A stretch of 64,000 nucleotides of DNA from Lepidodermella squamata (Eukaryota; Gastrotricha): the NCBI GenBank assembly GCA_047495785.1, contig JBLDXI010000017.1, positions 1,178,001 to 1,242,000 of the forward strand. Reading direction: 5' to 3'. The first letter of the stretch is position 1; every line of letters begins with the position of its first letter. Made by a program: the position numbers and the translations under genes. Under the pieces are notes generated by a model, which was not told the DNA's origin, ran no database searches, and was given only the letters and a program-made list of their open reading frames with translations. Shown piece by piece: positions 45,819 through 54,373 of the stretch.

Positions 45819-46489
45819 TCAGTGCCGTGAATGGTCTAAGTAATAGGATGGAGGCCTGCGTAGAGGAAGAGCCAGTCCAGCGATTATTAACATGAATGCA
45901 ATTAGCATGCCAATAATTATGGCTGTCAAAGACAGCGCGATGGATTTCTTGTAATTCGCCCTCGGTTTCCCACGCCTGCAAGCCATGACCAACGCCGGAA
46001 TAGCGAACCAGCATTGGCACCAGCAGAAAAGGGAAATTATACCGAGAGCACGGGATAGCGGCGCCTCGGCTGGCTCGCTCGCCCCATTTTCAGGGTCGTC
46101 ATTTCCAGTAAGATTCCGAGCGAAATTTTGCATAGATATTGGAATTGCTATCGGAAACATTTGCTGGGACCTAAAAATAAAGATGAAAAATTTCCAAATT
46201 TTAAGGTGGACTAGAACTGTATTTACGATGCGTTGAATGAAAATCCTGAGGTTTGAGTTGTCAAGAGAGGCGCATTATCAATAGCCGGATTTGTTGTTGA
46301 GATGCCGAAATTTTGGAAACTCTGCAAGGGCTGTTGATTGAGCTGGTGAATCTGATGCGGGGTGGTGCTTGAAAGCTGGCGCAGTGGGACTATAGTGCCC
46401 GGTCGCGGCTGATAAGCCGGTGGGGCCAGGTTTGGTGCGCCTTGACCCGGTGGCTCGGTAGCTGCTGACTTGTCATCTCTCGAATCCAT
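45819..46489 (-). CDS. CD225/dispanin-like membrane protein 9 (PPxY)
   Basis: About 204 residues in two exons, 46489 to about 46226 and about 46171 to 45819, joined in phase 2 (TC|G) at GFSFNA|SSQQMFP. The start aligns with copy 5 (MDS...). The N-terminus holds NLAPPAYQPRPG (PPxY) and is Pro/Gln-rich. The membrane domain is PLSRALGIISLFCWCQCWF, AIPALVMACRRGKPR and YKKSIALSLTAIIIGM, with no intron inside. Three Cys flank the first segment. Confidence 0.72.
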
Positions 46490-47005
46490 ATTTTTAACAA
46501 ATGAAACTCGCAAAGTAAAACTCGCCACTGGCCTATTCCTCTTTTTGTTACCTCTGCATTGTCTCAATAAAAGGCCGCATAAAGGCCCGTTTATCCACGT
46601 GCGCGTTAGTAATTTCGTTTATATTGCGTCTTACTCGTTTCTCAATTTTATTGTTTGGTTTTTTGCCCCTGCCGAGCATTGTTGCTGTGCTTGACTTAGT
46701 CATTAGCGAAACGTCGCTTTTCCCCATCAACATGAAATATTACCTGTGAGGGAACAATAAAAACAGACGATTCAAGAAATAGATACAGTACTATAATGAT
46801 GTATGCGATTGCTGATTTCCCATAAACAGATAAAAATACACCTCGTGATAATTACTGCGTACTTACATTCCGGTGGATTTATGGTATATGAAAATCTTAT
46901 GCTTACGCCTTTCTTTCCAAGTAAATTAGTACCCCGGTGTTTCTGATAATAACGAGCAATGCCGGCGCAGCTGAATAGCCCGCCCACGCGCTGATGTGCG
47001 TACCA
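46490..47005. other. Spacer upstream of the RNA genes
   Basis: No protein gene recognised. It holds the promoter of CD225-like 9 and the 5' flank of tRNA-Glu. Confidence 0.45.
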
Positions 47006-47077
47006 TCCCTGATGGTCTAGTGGTTAGGATTCCGCGTTCTCACCGCGGCGGCCCGGGTTCGATTCCCGGTCAGGGAA
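47006..47077 (+). tRNA. tRNA-Glu (CTC)
   Basis: Full cloverleaf of 72 nt. The acceptor pairs TCCCTGA with TCAGGGA and is followed by discriminator A. The anticodon stem CCGCG/CGCGG encloses loop TTCTCAC, anticodon CTC. The T arm has GGTTCGATTCC, a good B box. No intron. A T run a few bases downstream serves as Pol III terminator. Confidence 0.96.
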
Positions 47078-47148
47078 CATTTTTCGTTGAAGGGTGGCAC
47101 AATCTGATACTATTCATAGTAATTAATTCAAACTCAGATTGTATGTAA

Positions 47149-47220
47149 TCCTTGGTAGTATAGTGGTTAGTATCCCCGCCTGTCACGCGGGAGACCAGGG
47201 TTCGATTCCCTGCCAAGGAG
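47149..47220 (+). tRNA. tRNA-Asp (GTC)
   Basis: Full cloverleaf of 72 nt. Acceptor TCCTTGG pairs with CCAAGGA, discriminator G. The anticodon stem CCCGC/GCGGG encloses CTGTCAC, anticodon GTC. The B box is GGTTCGATTCC. A strong T tract follows. It lies 71 bp downstream of tRNA-Glu. Confidence 0.96.
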
Positions 47221-47348
47221 CATCATTTTTCGTTTTTTTTTATTTTTTATTTTTTATTTTTTTTATTGTCATGAATAACCTAATGATTTGACGGAAAAGA
47301 TGACTGCTAACTTGAGAAGGGCCTCGCAACTTTTTTGAGTTTTTAAGT

Positions 47349-47576
47349 AAGATCATACTTCTTGGGATCATTGCAATATTCTGCTCTGCCCCAACGTCAG
47401 CCTCATCTGACGACAAACCCAAACCGCGATGACGAGGCGTGGTGACTGGTCCTGAGCGCGAACTTGGCCTCACTTGGTCGGCACCAGCCGATCTTGTGGG
47501 CCGTTGATGAACGTTCCGGGCTGGTGACTCTTTAATTAGGGCCACTTCCGGAGGGATCAGTCGCTTTCAGAGCGGC
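47349..47576 (+). ncRNA. Probable U3 snoRNA
   Basis: About 228 nt of locally GC-richer DNA carry, in the right order, the U3 landmarks. The 5' end is AAGATCATACTT, then GGGATCATT (box A region, 47364-47372). A hairpin CGTCAG/CTGACG follows at 47395-47412. A GATGACGAGG C'-like element is near 47428. Box B is CCTGAGCGCGAA (47451-47462) and box C TTGATGAACGTTC (47504-47516). A 3' box D with a clean CTGA was not found; the closest is TTTCAGAG near 47565-47572, so the 3' end is uncertain. U3 guides early 18S rRNA processing in the nucleolus. It sits 128 bp after tRNA-Asp on the same strand and ends in a T run. Confidence 0.62.
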
Positions 47577-48243
47577 TTTTTTTTGTAAGAAAAAAATTTA
47601 AAACGTGTTATGTTGACCTCATTCAATCATACACTGCAATAAAAACATAATCCGGTTTGGTTAAGGTTGAGTAATTAAGAGCTTTTGTTGGTTATATAGT
47701 CATCTCACGCGATATCGTGATACCTCTCTCTGTTAGCAAAAAAATGCGTGTGACACAAGTGGGTGATGATGATGATGCTGCTGGAGCCGGGTGATGAATG
47801 CGTGTAACTTGTTGTATATAACGAGCACACTTGAGCAATATAACAACATGAGAAAAAAAGAACCGGTGTCGCGCGTGCTGCGCTTTTTTACGCCGCCACC
47901 TTCAGCAGCACTGCGGTTACAGCTTTTATACATCAAGCACGCGATGACGCGAAATAAAACACAAGAAACACGTTGAAGGCGTGCATTTATTTATACAGGG
48001 CAGGTAAATTTCACGCGCGCCGAAATGTATTCAAAAAGGCGACTTTCCCTTCAATATATAAAAAGCTAGAGATAATAAGGATGATAACAACAAGAAAATA
48101 ATCCTCTCAATATAATTTCTATTAATTGCTTTAAAGTCCTTTCTGAGCGAAAAATTCTTTCATGTTCCATAATGTTCGCTCTTGATAATTTATGGTTTAT
48201 TTTTCCTTGAGTGTCAAGTGTACTTGGGCGAGATTTAATTAAA
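47577..48243. other. Spacer between U3 and CD225-like 10
   Basis: It begins with an oligo-T run and includes a GAT simple repeat near 47764-47777. No gene recognised. It should hold the CD225-like 10 promoter. Confidence 0.45.
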
Positions 48244-49334
48244 ATGTCGTCGTCCGAGTCTGACTACATCAACGGCCAGCAGCCGCAACAGGTCAGTTTC
48301 GCTATTTCAGCACGGCGGTCCTTAGGACACCACAGCGGCGTGGTTTTACTGCCGAGTATGGACGGAGCAGAAATGTCCTTAATCGACGACGGCAATCCTT
48401 CCCACAACAGCCAGCAACAGCAACAACAGCAAGCGATAGCAGCCAATAATAATGGCTACATATCGTCATCGAACACAACAGCTACGACCTCGGCGAGTAA
48501 TTCGAGTGGAAGCAATAACGTGCCGCTGATAAAGCCTCCGATCTTCCCGCCCGCGCCGCCGGCTTTGACAATCAACAACCCTGTGTTGTACCAGGCTATC
48601 ATGCGACAACAACAGGCGATTGAAGCTGAGCAGTACCATCGGCAACAACAGCAGCAGTCGACATTCTATCCGGCTAATCATGGCGCCGCGACATTGACAA
48701 GATACCATAAGCAACAATCTCAGATTGAACGGGAACCGTTCCTGCCTCCAAACTCGCCAATTACGATGGGACAACAGCCTCAGTTCTACAATGAATACGC
48801 AAGGTGATTTTTTATTTTTGCTATAATTTAGTTCAACTTTTTCGATAGTTTCAAGCGGCCATCAAAAGCTGTCGAAGTGGAGTACGGCATGCATAGTGCT
48901 CCGATGTATGCTTCCAACCGTCAATTGTCTTACATGAAGGAGCCTCAACGTAGCAACTCGCCCGATAAACAAGAGCCTCCTCAACAGCCGGCTGAAGCTG
49001 CCGTAGCTAAACCTCTATCAGTAATAGCTTGCTTCTTCTGTTGCCAATTCTGGTTCTCCTTACCTGCTCTGGTGCTGGCCTACCGTAAGAATGGATCAAA
49101 GTGAGTTCTTATTACCATTAAAAAGTCTTATAGTATATACCTTCTCTATCTTGCAGATCGAGTTACAAATGTTCTATCGGCCTCAGTGTTACAGTCATTG
49201 TTTTCGGCATTTGCTTTTCACTTGGGGCAATCATCGGTGCTTGTGTCTATCTGGCCCACGGCGAGAAAATTCGAGATATCTGGGACCAAATCTTCGCGGG
49301 CCTTTCAGCACAAACAAAAGCTGGCGGAAGATAA
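48244..49334 (+). CDS. CD225/dispanin-like membrane protein 10
   Basis: Largest member, about 329 residues. Exons are 48244-48803, 48849-49100 and 49157-49334; joins AG|T and AA|A are both phase 2. The ~240-residue cytosolic part is Gln/Asn/Ser-rich with a run of seven Gln, a low-complexity or prion-like composition. The membrane domain is AVAKPLSVIACFFCCQFWF, SLPALVLAYRKNGSK (intron) SYKCSIGLSVTVIVFGI, then a short C-terminus. The FCC is a candidate palmitoylation site. An ATG at 48211 would add 11 residues. It shares the intra-domain intron with copies 1, 2, 6, 7 and 8, and lies 3' of the RNA genes. Confidence 0.68.
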
Positions 49335-49408
49335 CAAAACACTCCAATATTTTATTTTGAATCCCATATTAATCTGATCAAAAGATAATAAATGAAAGAG
49401 AAAGCCAT

Positions 49409-50590
49409 TTAGCCTCTCAACAGAACATGCAATGGGTGGTGAGATACGGTCTTACTGGCTGCGGTCTTTTTAGGGCTCAGCGGCTCGAATGGTTGACCGA
49501 GGTAACGAGCGAAAACTTCGGAGAACAGAGATTTCAACTCTTCATTCTCTTGGTCCAGAAAGGATGTAGTTCGGATGGGTCGCGCAGTCGTAAGTGAGCT
49601 ATCCTGCAGCCTCCGCAACAGAGAATCAAAGTCCATATTCATTACGTCCGAGTAAGTCCTCAGTTTCCCAGTGCTGTTGGCCATCTTTTCACTTTTAAGA
49701 TCCACGTAACTCCTCCTGATCAACGAGTCCAGGTCTTTGAATCCAAGTGAGTAATTCTGACTTAATCCCATTTTCCGAAATGCGGACGAAAACCCGGCTG
49801 AAAAGCCATGGTAAAATTTGGCTTCGGCTACTACATCGCCCTCGGAGAAGCTTTGCAGAACATGATTAGCTATCAAAGGAATAATTGCCGCATTCGATAT
49901 AACTCGCCCTCCTCGTAAGAGCACGGACTGTGTCGTTGAAGGAATAATTGAGGCTGTTGTGCCGACGGTTGTTGGAACTTCCAGGAGACCTATCAAAAAC
50001 TGTTCTAATTCTGACACTTTTTCTGACGACGAATCACGTCCGGTTACATTTGTTATCGTTGATGTTGTTGATGAAAAATTCCCAGCCTTACTTATAGCAT
50101 GAAGCGTAATGGGTATCCTCGTGGTTCGATATGTTGAACGAACGTCTTTGGTCGATAACTTCTCTTGACGAGACGAGCGCGTCGAGGCTGAAGTGGGCGG
50201 TGGTTTTGTTGTGGATGTAGTAGTCGATTTGTAGGCTAGGATTGTTTTTAAAGTCGTCGGTTGTTCTGCTTTCTTAGGAATAGGGGTACTAATAATTCGA
50301 TTTGCATGACTGCTGAATGGCACAGATTGCTGTTGCAGTTTGTACCGTGCTGCTGCATTGCCGAAAAAATTGGCAAGTCTCAGCCGTTCTTCAATAAGAC
50401 GACTGAAGTCACTAGGGCTCGTTGCGTTGCTAGCAGTAATGGTCGGCATGAACTTCTGGAATAAGGCTTCAAAACTCAACGTAGTAGATCTGTTGATTTT
50501 CTTGTAATCACCAGAGACTTTCAGGCCGAGAGCTGTCTTCCCTCCCATCAAGACAGAGAATAATGCAAAAGCTTGAAGCAATCGAACCAT
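49409..50590 (-). CDS. Secreted Ser/Thr-rich protein, unknown
   Basis: Single-exon, 393 residues. A signal peptide (MVRLLQAFALFSVLMGGKTALG) is followed by a mature protein with a Thr/Ser-rich central part (TTTSTTKPPPTSAS) that is likely O-glycosylated, and sequons such as NATS, NFSS and NYS. The C-terminal third is more ordered-looking and charged, with helices around FYHGFSAGFSSAFRKMG. I recognise no domain. It is the first of three minus-strand genes for secreted proteins with similar composition, perhaps a shared extracellular matrix, cuticle or secretion function. Confidence 0.7.
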   Translation of the reverse strand: MVRLLQAFALFSVLMGGKTALGLKVSGDYKKINRSTTLSFEALFQKFMPTITASNATSPSDFSRLIEERLRLANFFGNAAARYKLQQQSVPFSSHANRIISTPIPKKAEQPTTLKTILAYKSTTTSTTKPPPTSASTRSSRQEKLSTKDVRSTYRTTRIPITLHAISKAGNFSSTTSTITNVTGRDSSSEKVSELEQFLIGLLEVPTTVGTTASIIPSTTQSVLLRGGRVISNAAIIPLIANHVLQSFSEGDVVAEAKFYHGFSAGFSSAFRKMGLSQNYSLGFKDLDSLIRRSYVDLKSEKMANSTGKLRTYSDVMNMDFDSLLRRLQDSSLTTARPIRTTSFLDQENEELKSLFSEVFARYLGQPFEPLSPKKTAASKTVSHHPLHVLLRG

Positions 50591-50776
50591 TGTAGCAAAA
50601 AATAGCTGTTAAGCAAGTTTTCGAGTGAGACTTTTGTCTTTGCGTGTGATTGTGAAACAGTCTTGTTGTAGCTTTATTTTTGTCATCTTACTGAAAATTT
50701 ATCACGCAACGTTTACATACAAAGCGTTTAAAGTGTTAAGAAAATGGCATGAATGGCGTGTCAAGCCACTTGTTTA

Positions 50777-51430
50777 TTAACGGCGCCCGAACATGTTGCC
50801 AATGCGACTCAGCACACTGCCAGACGACGAGTCTGACGAACCAGATGATCCAGATGATCCACTAGACCCGCCAAATAAGTTACCTAGGTTATCCAAAATA
50901 CTGCCGCTTTTCTTGCTGTCATCTGAAGACGAACCAGATGGTGGCTGCGCTGTCGAGCCACCTTGTCGTCGAAAGGCACCAATAATGGTATCGAGAGGCC
51001 CACTTCCTGACCCGCTGGATCTGCTAGAGCTGCTGCTGCTGTTACTGCTGAAAAAGCCAGTTATCTTCGAGATAACACTCCCGAACCCACTGTCAGATCC
51101 TGAGTCAGAGCCTGACCTCTGGCCGTTGTTATTGCCGTTATTGTTGCCCAATAAAGAACTTCCGATGTTGATGATATCTGCAACATCTAGATTCTGTCCA
51201 GCTCTTGGCGTTGCCTGGCCTGCTTCAGTCGTTGTACTCGTCGAGCCCTTAGTCGGTCTTCGGTTGTTAGGCGCTGCAGTAGTAGTAGTAGTTCTCTGCG
51301 TTTGTTTCGGCGGTGGGGTGGGTGGCCAATCGCCATCGATGTCGATGTCAGCGAAAGGATCAGACTGGGCTTGAGATGTTGCTAGCAAAAAGCTGCAAAG
51401 GGCAACCAACACAACAAGTAGGGAATGCAT
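50777..51430 (-). CDS. Secreted Ser/Gly-rich protein, unknown
   Basis: Single exon, about 217 residues from the ATG at 51430, chosen because it gives a clean signal peptide (MHSLLVVLVALCSFLLATSQA) and lies about 65 bp below a good TATA box. An ATG at 51454 would spoil the leader. The mature protein has a Thr-rich stretch, then Ser/Gly runs with SDSGSDSG and SGSSGSSG repeats. Two related segments, ILDNLGNLFGG and VLSRIGNMFGRR, end the protein. No known domain. Likely an extracellular structural or matrix protein. Confidence 0.72.
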   Translation of the reverse strand: MHSLLVVLVALCSFLLATSQAQSDPFADIDIDGDWPPTPPPKQTQRTTTTTAAPNNRRPTKGSTSTTTEAGQATPRAGQNLDVADIINIGSSLLGNNNGNNNGQRSGSDSGSDSGFGSVISKITGFFSSNSSSSSSRSSGSGSGPLDTIIGAFRRQGGSTAQPPSGSSSDDSKKSGSILDNLGNLFGGSSGSSGSSGSSDSSSGSVLSRIGNMFGRR

Positions 51431-51494
51431 GTTGAATGTAATCACAAAAGACAATGAATGAAAAACTCAACGCCAACAGCTTTCAAGACTATTG

Positions 51495-51506
51495 CTTTTA
51501 TAAACC
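51495..51506 (-). promoter_or_regulatory. TATA box of the Ser/Gly-rich gene
   Basis: On the minus strand the sequence reads GGTTTATAAAAGC, about 65-75 bp before the ATG at 51430, the right distance for a short 5' UTR of about 40 nt. Confidence 0.6.
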
Positions 51507-51685
51507 CCCTCAGTCGCTCTAACACGGAATGATGAGCACGTTTTCCTCCTGCCAAAAATGTGTAGACTTAAACTGTCTTTTATACAGTGTCCTACTCTAG
51601 GCTAATCATGGGTAGTAATTACGTCGTCAATCTTTAGAAAGTGGTGTTTACTTCAAGGTAAATTCTTTGCTTTCAACTCAGCATT

Positions 51686-54137
51686 TTACAGTTTGAAGAT
51701 TCCTTGAAAAAAGTTTGCTACTGGTTTAAAAAAATCGGTAATTGTTTGTAGCACTCCACCTCCTCCTCCTCCGCTATTTGAATCGTTGTTTCCTCTCGGC
51801 CCTGGAATGGGCCCACCGCCAAGAAGACTTGCTCCAACTTCGAAAACAGAAGCAGCCGTTTCGACTGCTTTCTGATCAACACCAGGTGCCTTCCCGATTT
51901 CGCGAATTCCCATTCCAGCCAAACCGGCCCCCGCTCCTACAGCGCCCATCGGCCCACCGGAAGCGATTGGAACAGCAACTGCGGCCACTCCACCTAAAAC
52001 CTGTTTAGCGGTATTCACAGCGTTATGATCTGCGCCGGGGATCGTTTTAATGGCCTCCATTCCCATATTTACACCCTGAATAGCCAAGCCAGAGATCAGA
52101 TTTGTTGGTAAGCCTCCTGCTGAACCAGATGACGATGATGAGGATCCCGATCCCCCAGAGGAGCCTCCACCCGTCATGCCACCTAACATTGGAAGGCCCA
52201 TCGATAGAGCTCCTCCGACTACGCTTTTCGCAGTGTCCACCGCTTTCGCATCGGCTCCTGGAATACCTTTCGCAGCGTCCAAGCCCATGTTAACACCTTG
52301 ACTCGCCATACCGGAAATCATTCCCATGGGCAATCCACCGGCTGCTGATGATCCATTAGAACCACTGGATGGCGAGCCGGATGATGCTCCGCCCATCATT
52401 CCCATAATCATAGGCATCCCCATTGATAAAGCGCCGCCAATTATTGGCTGAGCTGCATTTATAGCGGCGGGATCAGCTCCAGGAATACCTTTCGCCGCCT
52501 CCATGCCCATGTTAACACCTTGAATTGCCAGACCGGAGATCATTCCCATAGGCAACCCTCCAAGTGGGGAATTTGAAGAAGACGAATTACCAGCTGTATT
52601 TTTGGAGCCAGATGATTGTTGACCAGCCATCATCCCCATGACCATCGGCATCGCTGCACCTACTATCGGTTTCGCGGCATCGACTGCGGCGGGACTGGCC
52701 CCGGGAATGGTCTTCAATACTTCCATGCCTTTGTTGAGGAGTGCATCCAGGATGCCAGCTGAAGGGGCCGAAGTAACGGCTGCGCTTGGAAAGTCTGAAA
52801 ATAAAGCGAGATAATAGGGGAAATAATCGTTAAAACTTGTTAGACATACCGGTTACCAAGTCACCTTTGAAGGGAATTCCATGCACCAAATCGTCCGTAA
52901 AAGGTTTAAAAGTTGACGTCGCTGCCTGGGATGATTTGGATGTTTGAGAGTTGTCGTTAAAGTCGTCGAGATCAATGTCAAATGGGTCTTGCTCATCTTT
53001 CTTTACAGGCTGCCTTGCCGTATCTCGACGGCGTCGGCCCAAGTTGATAAAGGCCTCCAACAAAGATGATAGCGAATCTCCCACCACGCCCATGGTTCTG
53101 CTGTCAGCACCCGCCGCGGCTCCGATGCCCCGCGTAAGCCCACCTACGCCGCTCCCAATCGCTCGACCCATTCCGTTAGCTGATCCGTTTCCAGATCTTG
53201 TCTGAGGTGCATTCAAGCTTGAAACGCCCGCTTGAAAAACAGGAGCTAGAACACCTTGAACTTTATTCAGAGTTGCATTATCAACGCCTGGCATATCAGC
53301 GGCTCCTGCCAACGCCGACAAAGCGCTTACTCCTAACATTGTGGGAATTGAGCGCTCTAGGCTGCCATTTTTTAGACCGGAGCTTGCTGCTTGAAGGCCA
53401 CTAAGAGCAGCGCCACCCACGATTCCGATTCCGATCTGCGCCTGGTTAGCAACTGTTGCGTTGGACCCGTTGCTTTTACCGGCGACTTCCGCCAGAGTCA
53501 AGGCCGAATTAACAACAGATGGAATAACTGCCCCTGCCTGGTCTAATGGCCCGTTTTCGTCTGAGGATGGGATGTACTCCCCGTCGCGATTTCGTTCTCG
53601 TCGCTGGTTGACAGCATTCCCTCTCGCTGCATTTATCACGGATCCGACAGCATTACTGACTGAACCAGCAGCCCGTTGCGAATCTCTTGCGTTAATTGTT
53701 CCGTTTGAAACGCCAGCGACAAATGACCCGAAAACATTGCCGAGAAGACCAAACGCCCCCGAGTTGTCCGTATTTTGATTTGAGTCAGCATATTGGTCAT
53801 TTGAACCACTTGGGCCCATGTCGTAGTTCGCAAGACGAGGGTCTGAAAATCCTGAAGAAGGTTTTGGTGCCGGAGCAGGTTGTTGCCTTGGTACGGGATT
53901 GGATTTTTGTGTCGTAGTTTCTGGGATCAGAATTCGTGTTCGGCGAGCCCCCTTCGTTGTAGCAGGGGTTGTTACAACAAGCTGGCCTCCTTCAGAAGCA
54001 TCATTCGCCCCGTCAATTCCATTCGATCGACGCCGATTGTTAGCTGCAGCTCCAGCAGCAGGATTGTTATTTTGGGCATGTACAACTATTAAGGTGGAAA
54101 ATGCCACCAACGATATAATAACGAATTTTGACATCAT
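51686..54137 (-). CDS. Secreted Gly/Ala/Met repeat protein
   Basis: Two exons, 54137-52850 and 52794-51686 (about 798 residues), joined in phase 1 (ACC G|AC). Signal peptide MMSKFVIISLVAFSTLIVVHA. The first exon encodes a Gly/Ala/Asn-rich part with helical segments and a basic RRRRR-like processing-type site (NLGRRRRDTA). The second exon has four tandem units of about 70 residues. Each unit has IPGADxxAVxxAKxVxGG, then a Met/Gly-rich block such as LSMGMPMIMGMMGG, a Ser/Gly linker, and GGLPMGMISGLAIQGVN. Related PGVDxxT/AV elements recur in exon 1, so the whole protein may derive from one unit. No known family; a secreted structural, adhesive or membrane-active protein are possibilities. A TATA-like box (GTATATAAAACG) lies at 54256-54267. 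Confidence 0.78.
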
Positions 54138-54255
54138 TCGCCAAAAGATGAATGACAGAAGCTGCGGATTTTCCTGGAGCCAACAGAAATGCGTGGGTAG
54201 CTATGTTTGCAGTCGTGAACGCGTGGCCTTTTTCATGTTGACATGGCCTCGATTC

Positions 54256-54267
54256 GTTTTATATACC
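54256..54267 (-). promoter_or_regulatory. TATA box of the repeat-protein gene
   Basis: The minus strand reads GTATATAAAACG about 120 bp before the ATG at 54137. It is plausible for a 5' UTR of about 90 nt. Confidence 0.5.
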
Positions 54268-54373
54268 ACGCGCAGAAAGAGACCTGTCTTGTTATATCAT
54301 GAATGAATTTTATTAAACGTCATAAAAACAGAAAAAAATGACTAGGCCACAGCGCAAAAGTAGCGTTAAAAGA

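Noticed and set aside
47240-47545. 101-codon minus-strand open frame over the U3-like region
   Set aside because: The plus strand carries U3 box motifs in order, and the protein reading has no recognised feature.
47561-47577. Hairpin GTCGCT...AGCGGC as a histone 3' stem-loop
   Set aside because: Loop length and sequence do not fit, and there is no histone gene nearby.
50777-50815. C-terminal MFGRR of the Ser/Gly-rich protein read as an amidated neuropeptide
   Set aside because: Only one copy, no upstream cleavage site, and a related LFGG segment in the same protein is not processed-like; a structural repeat is simpler.
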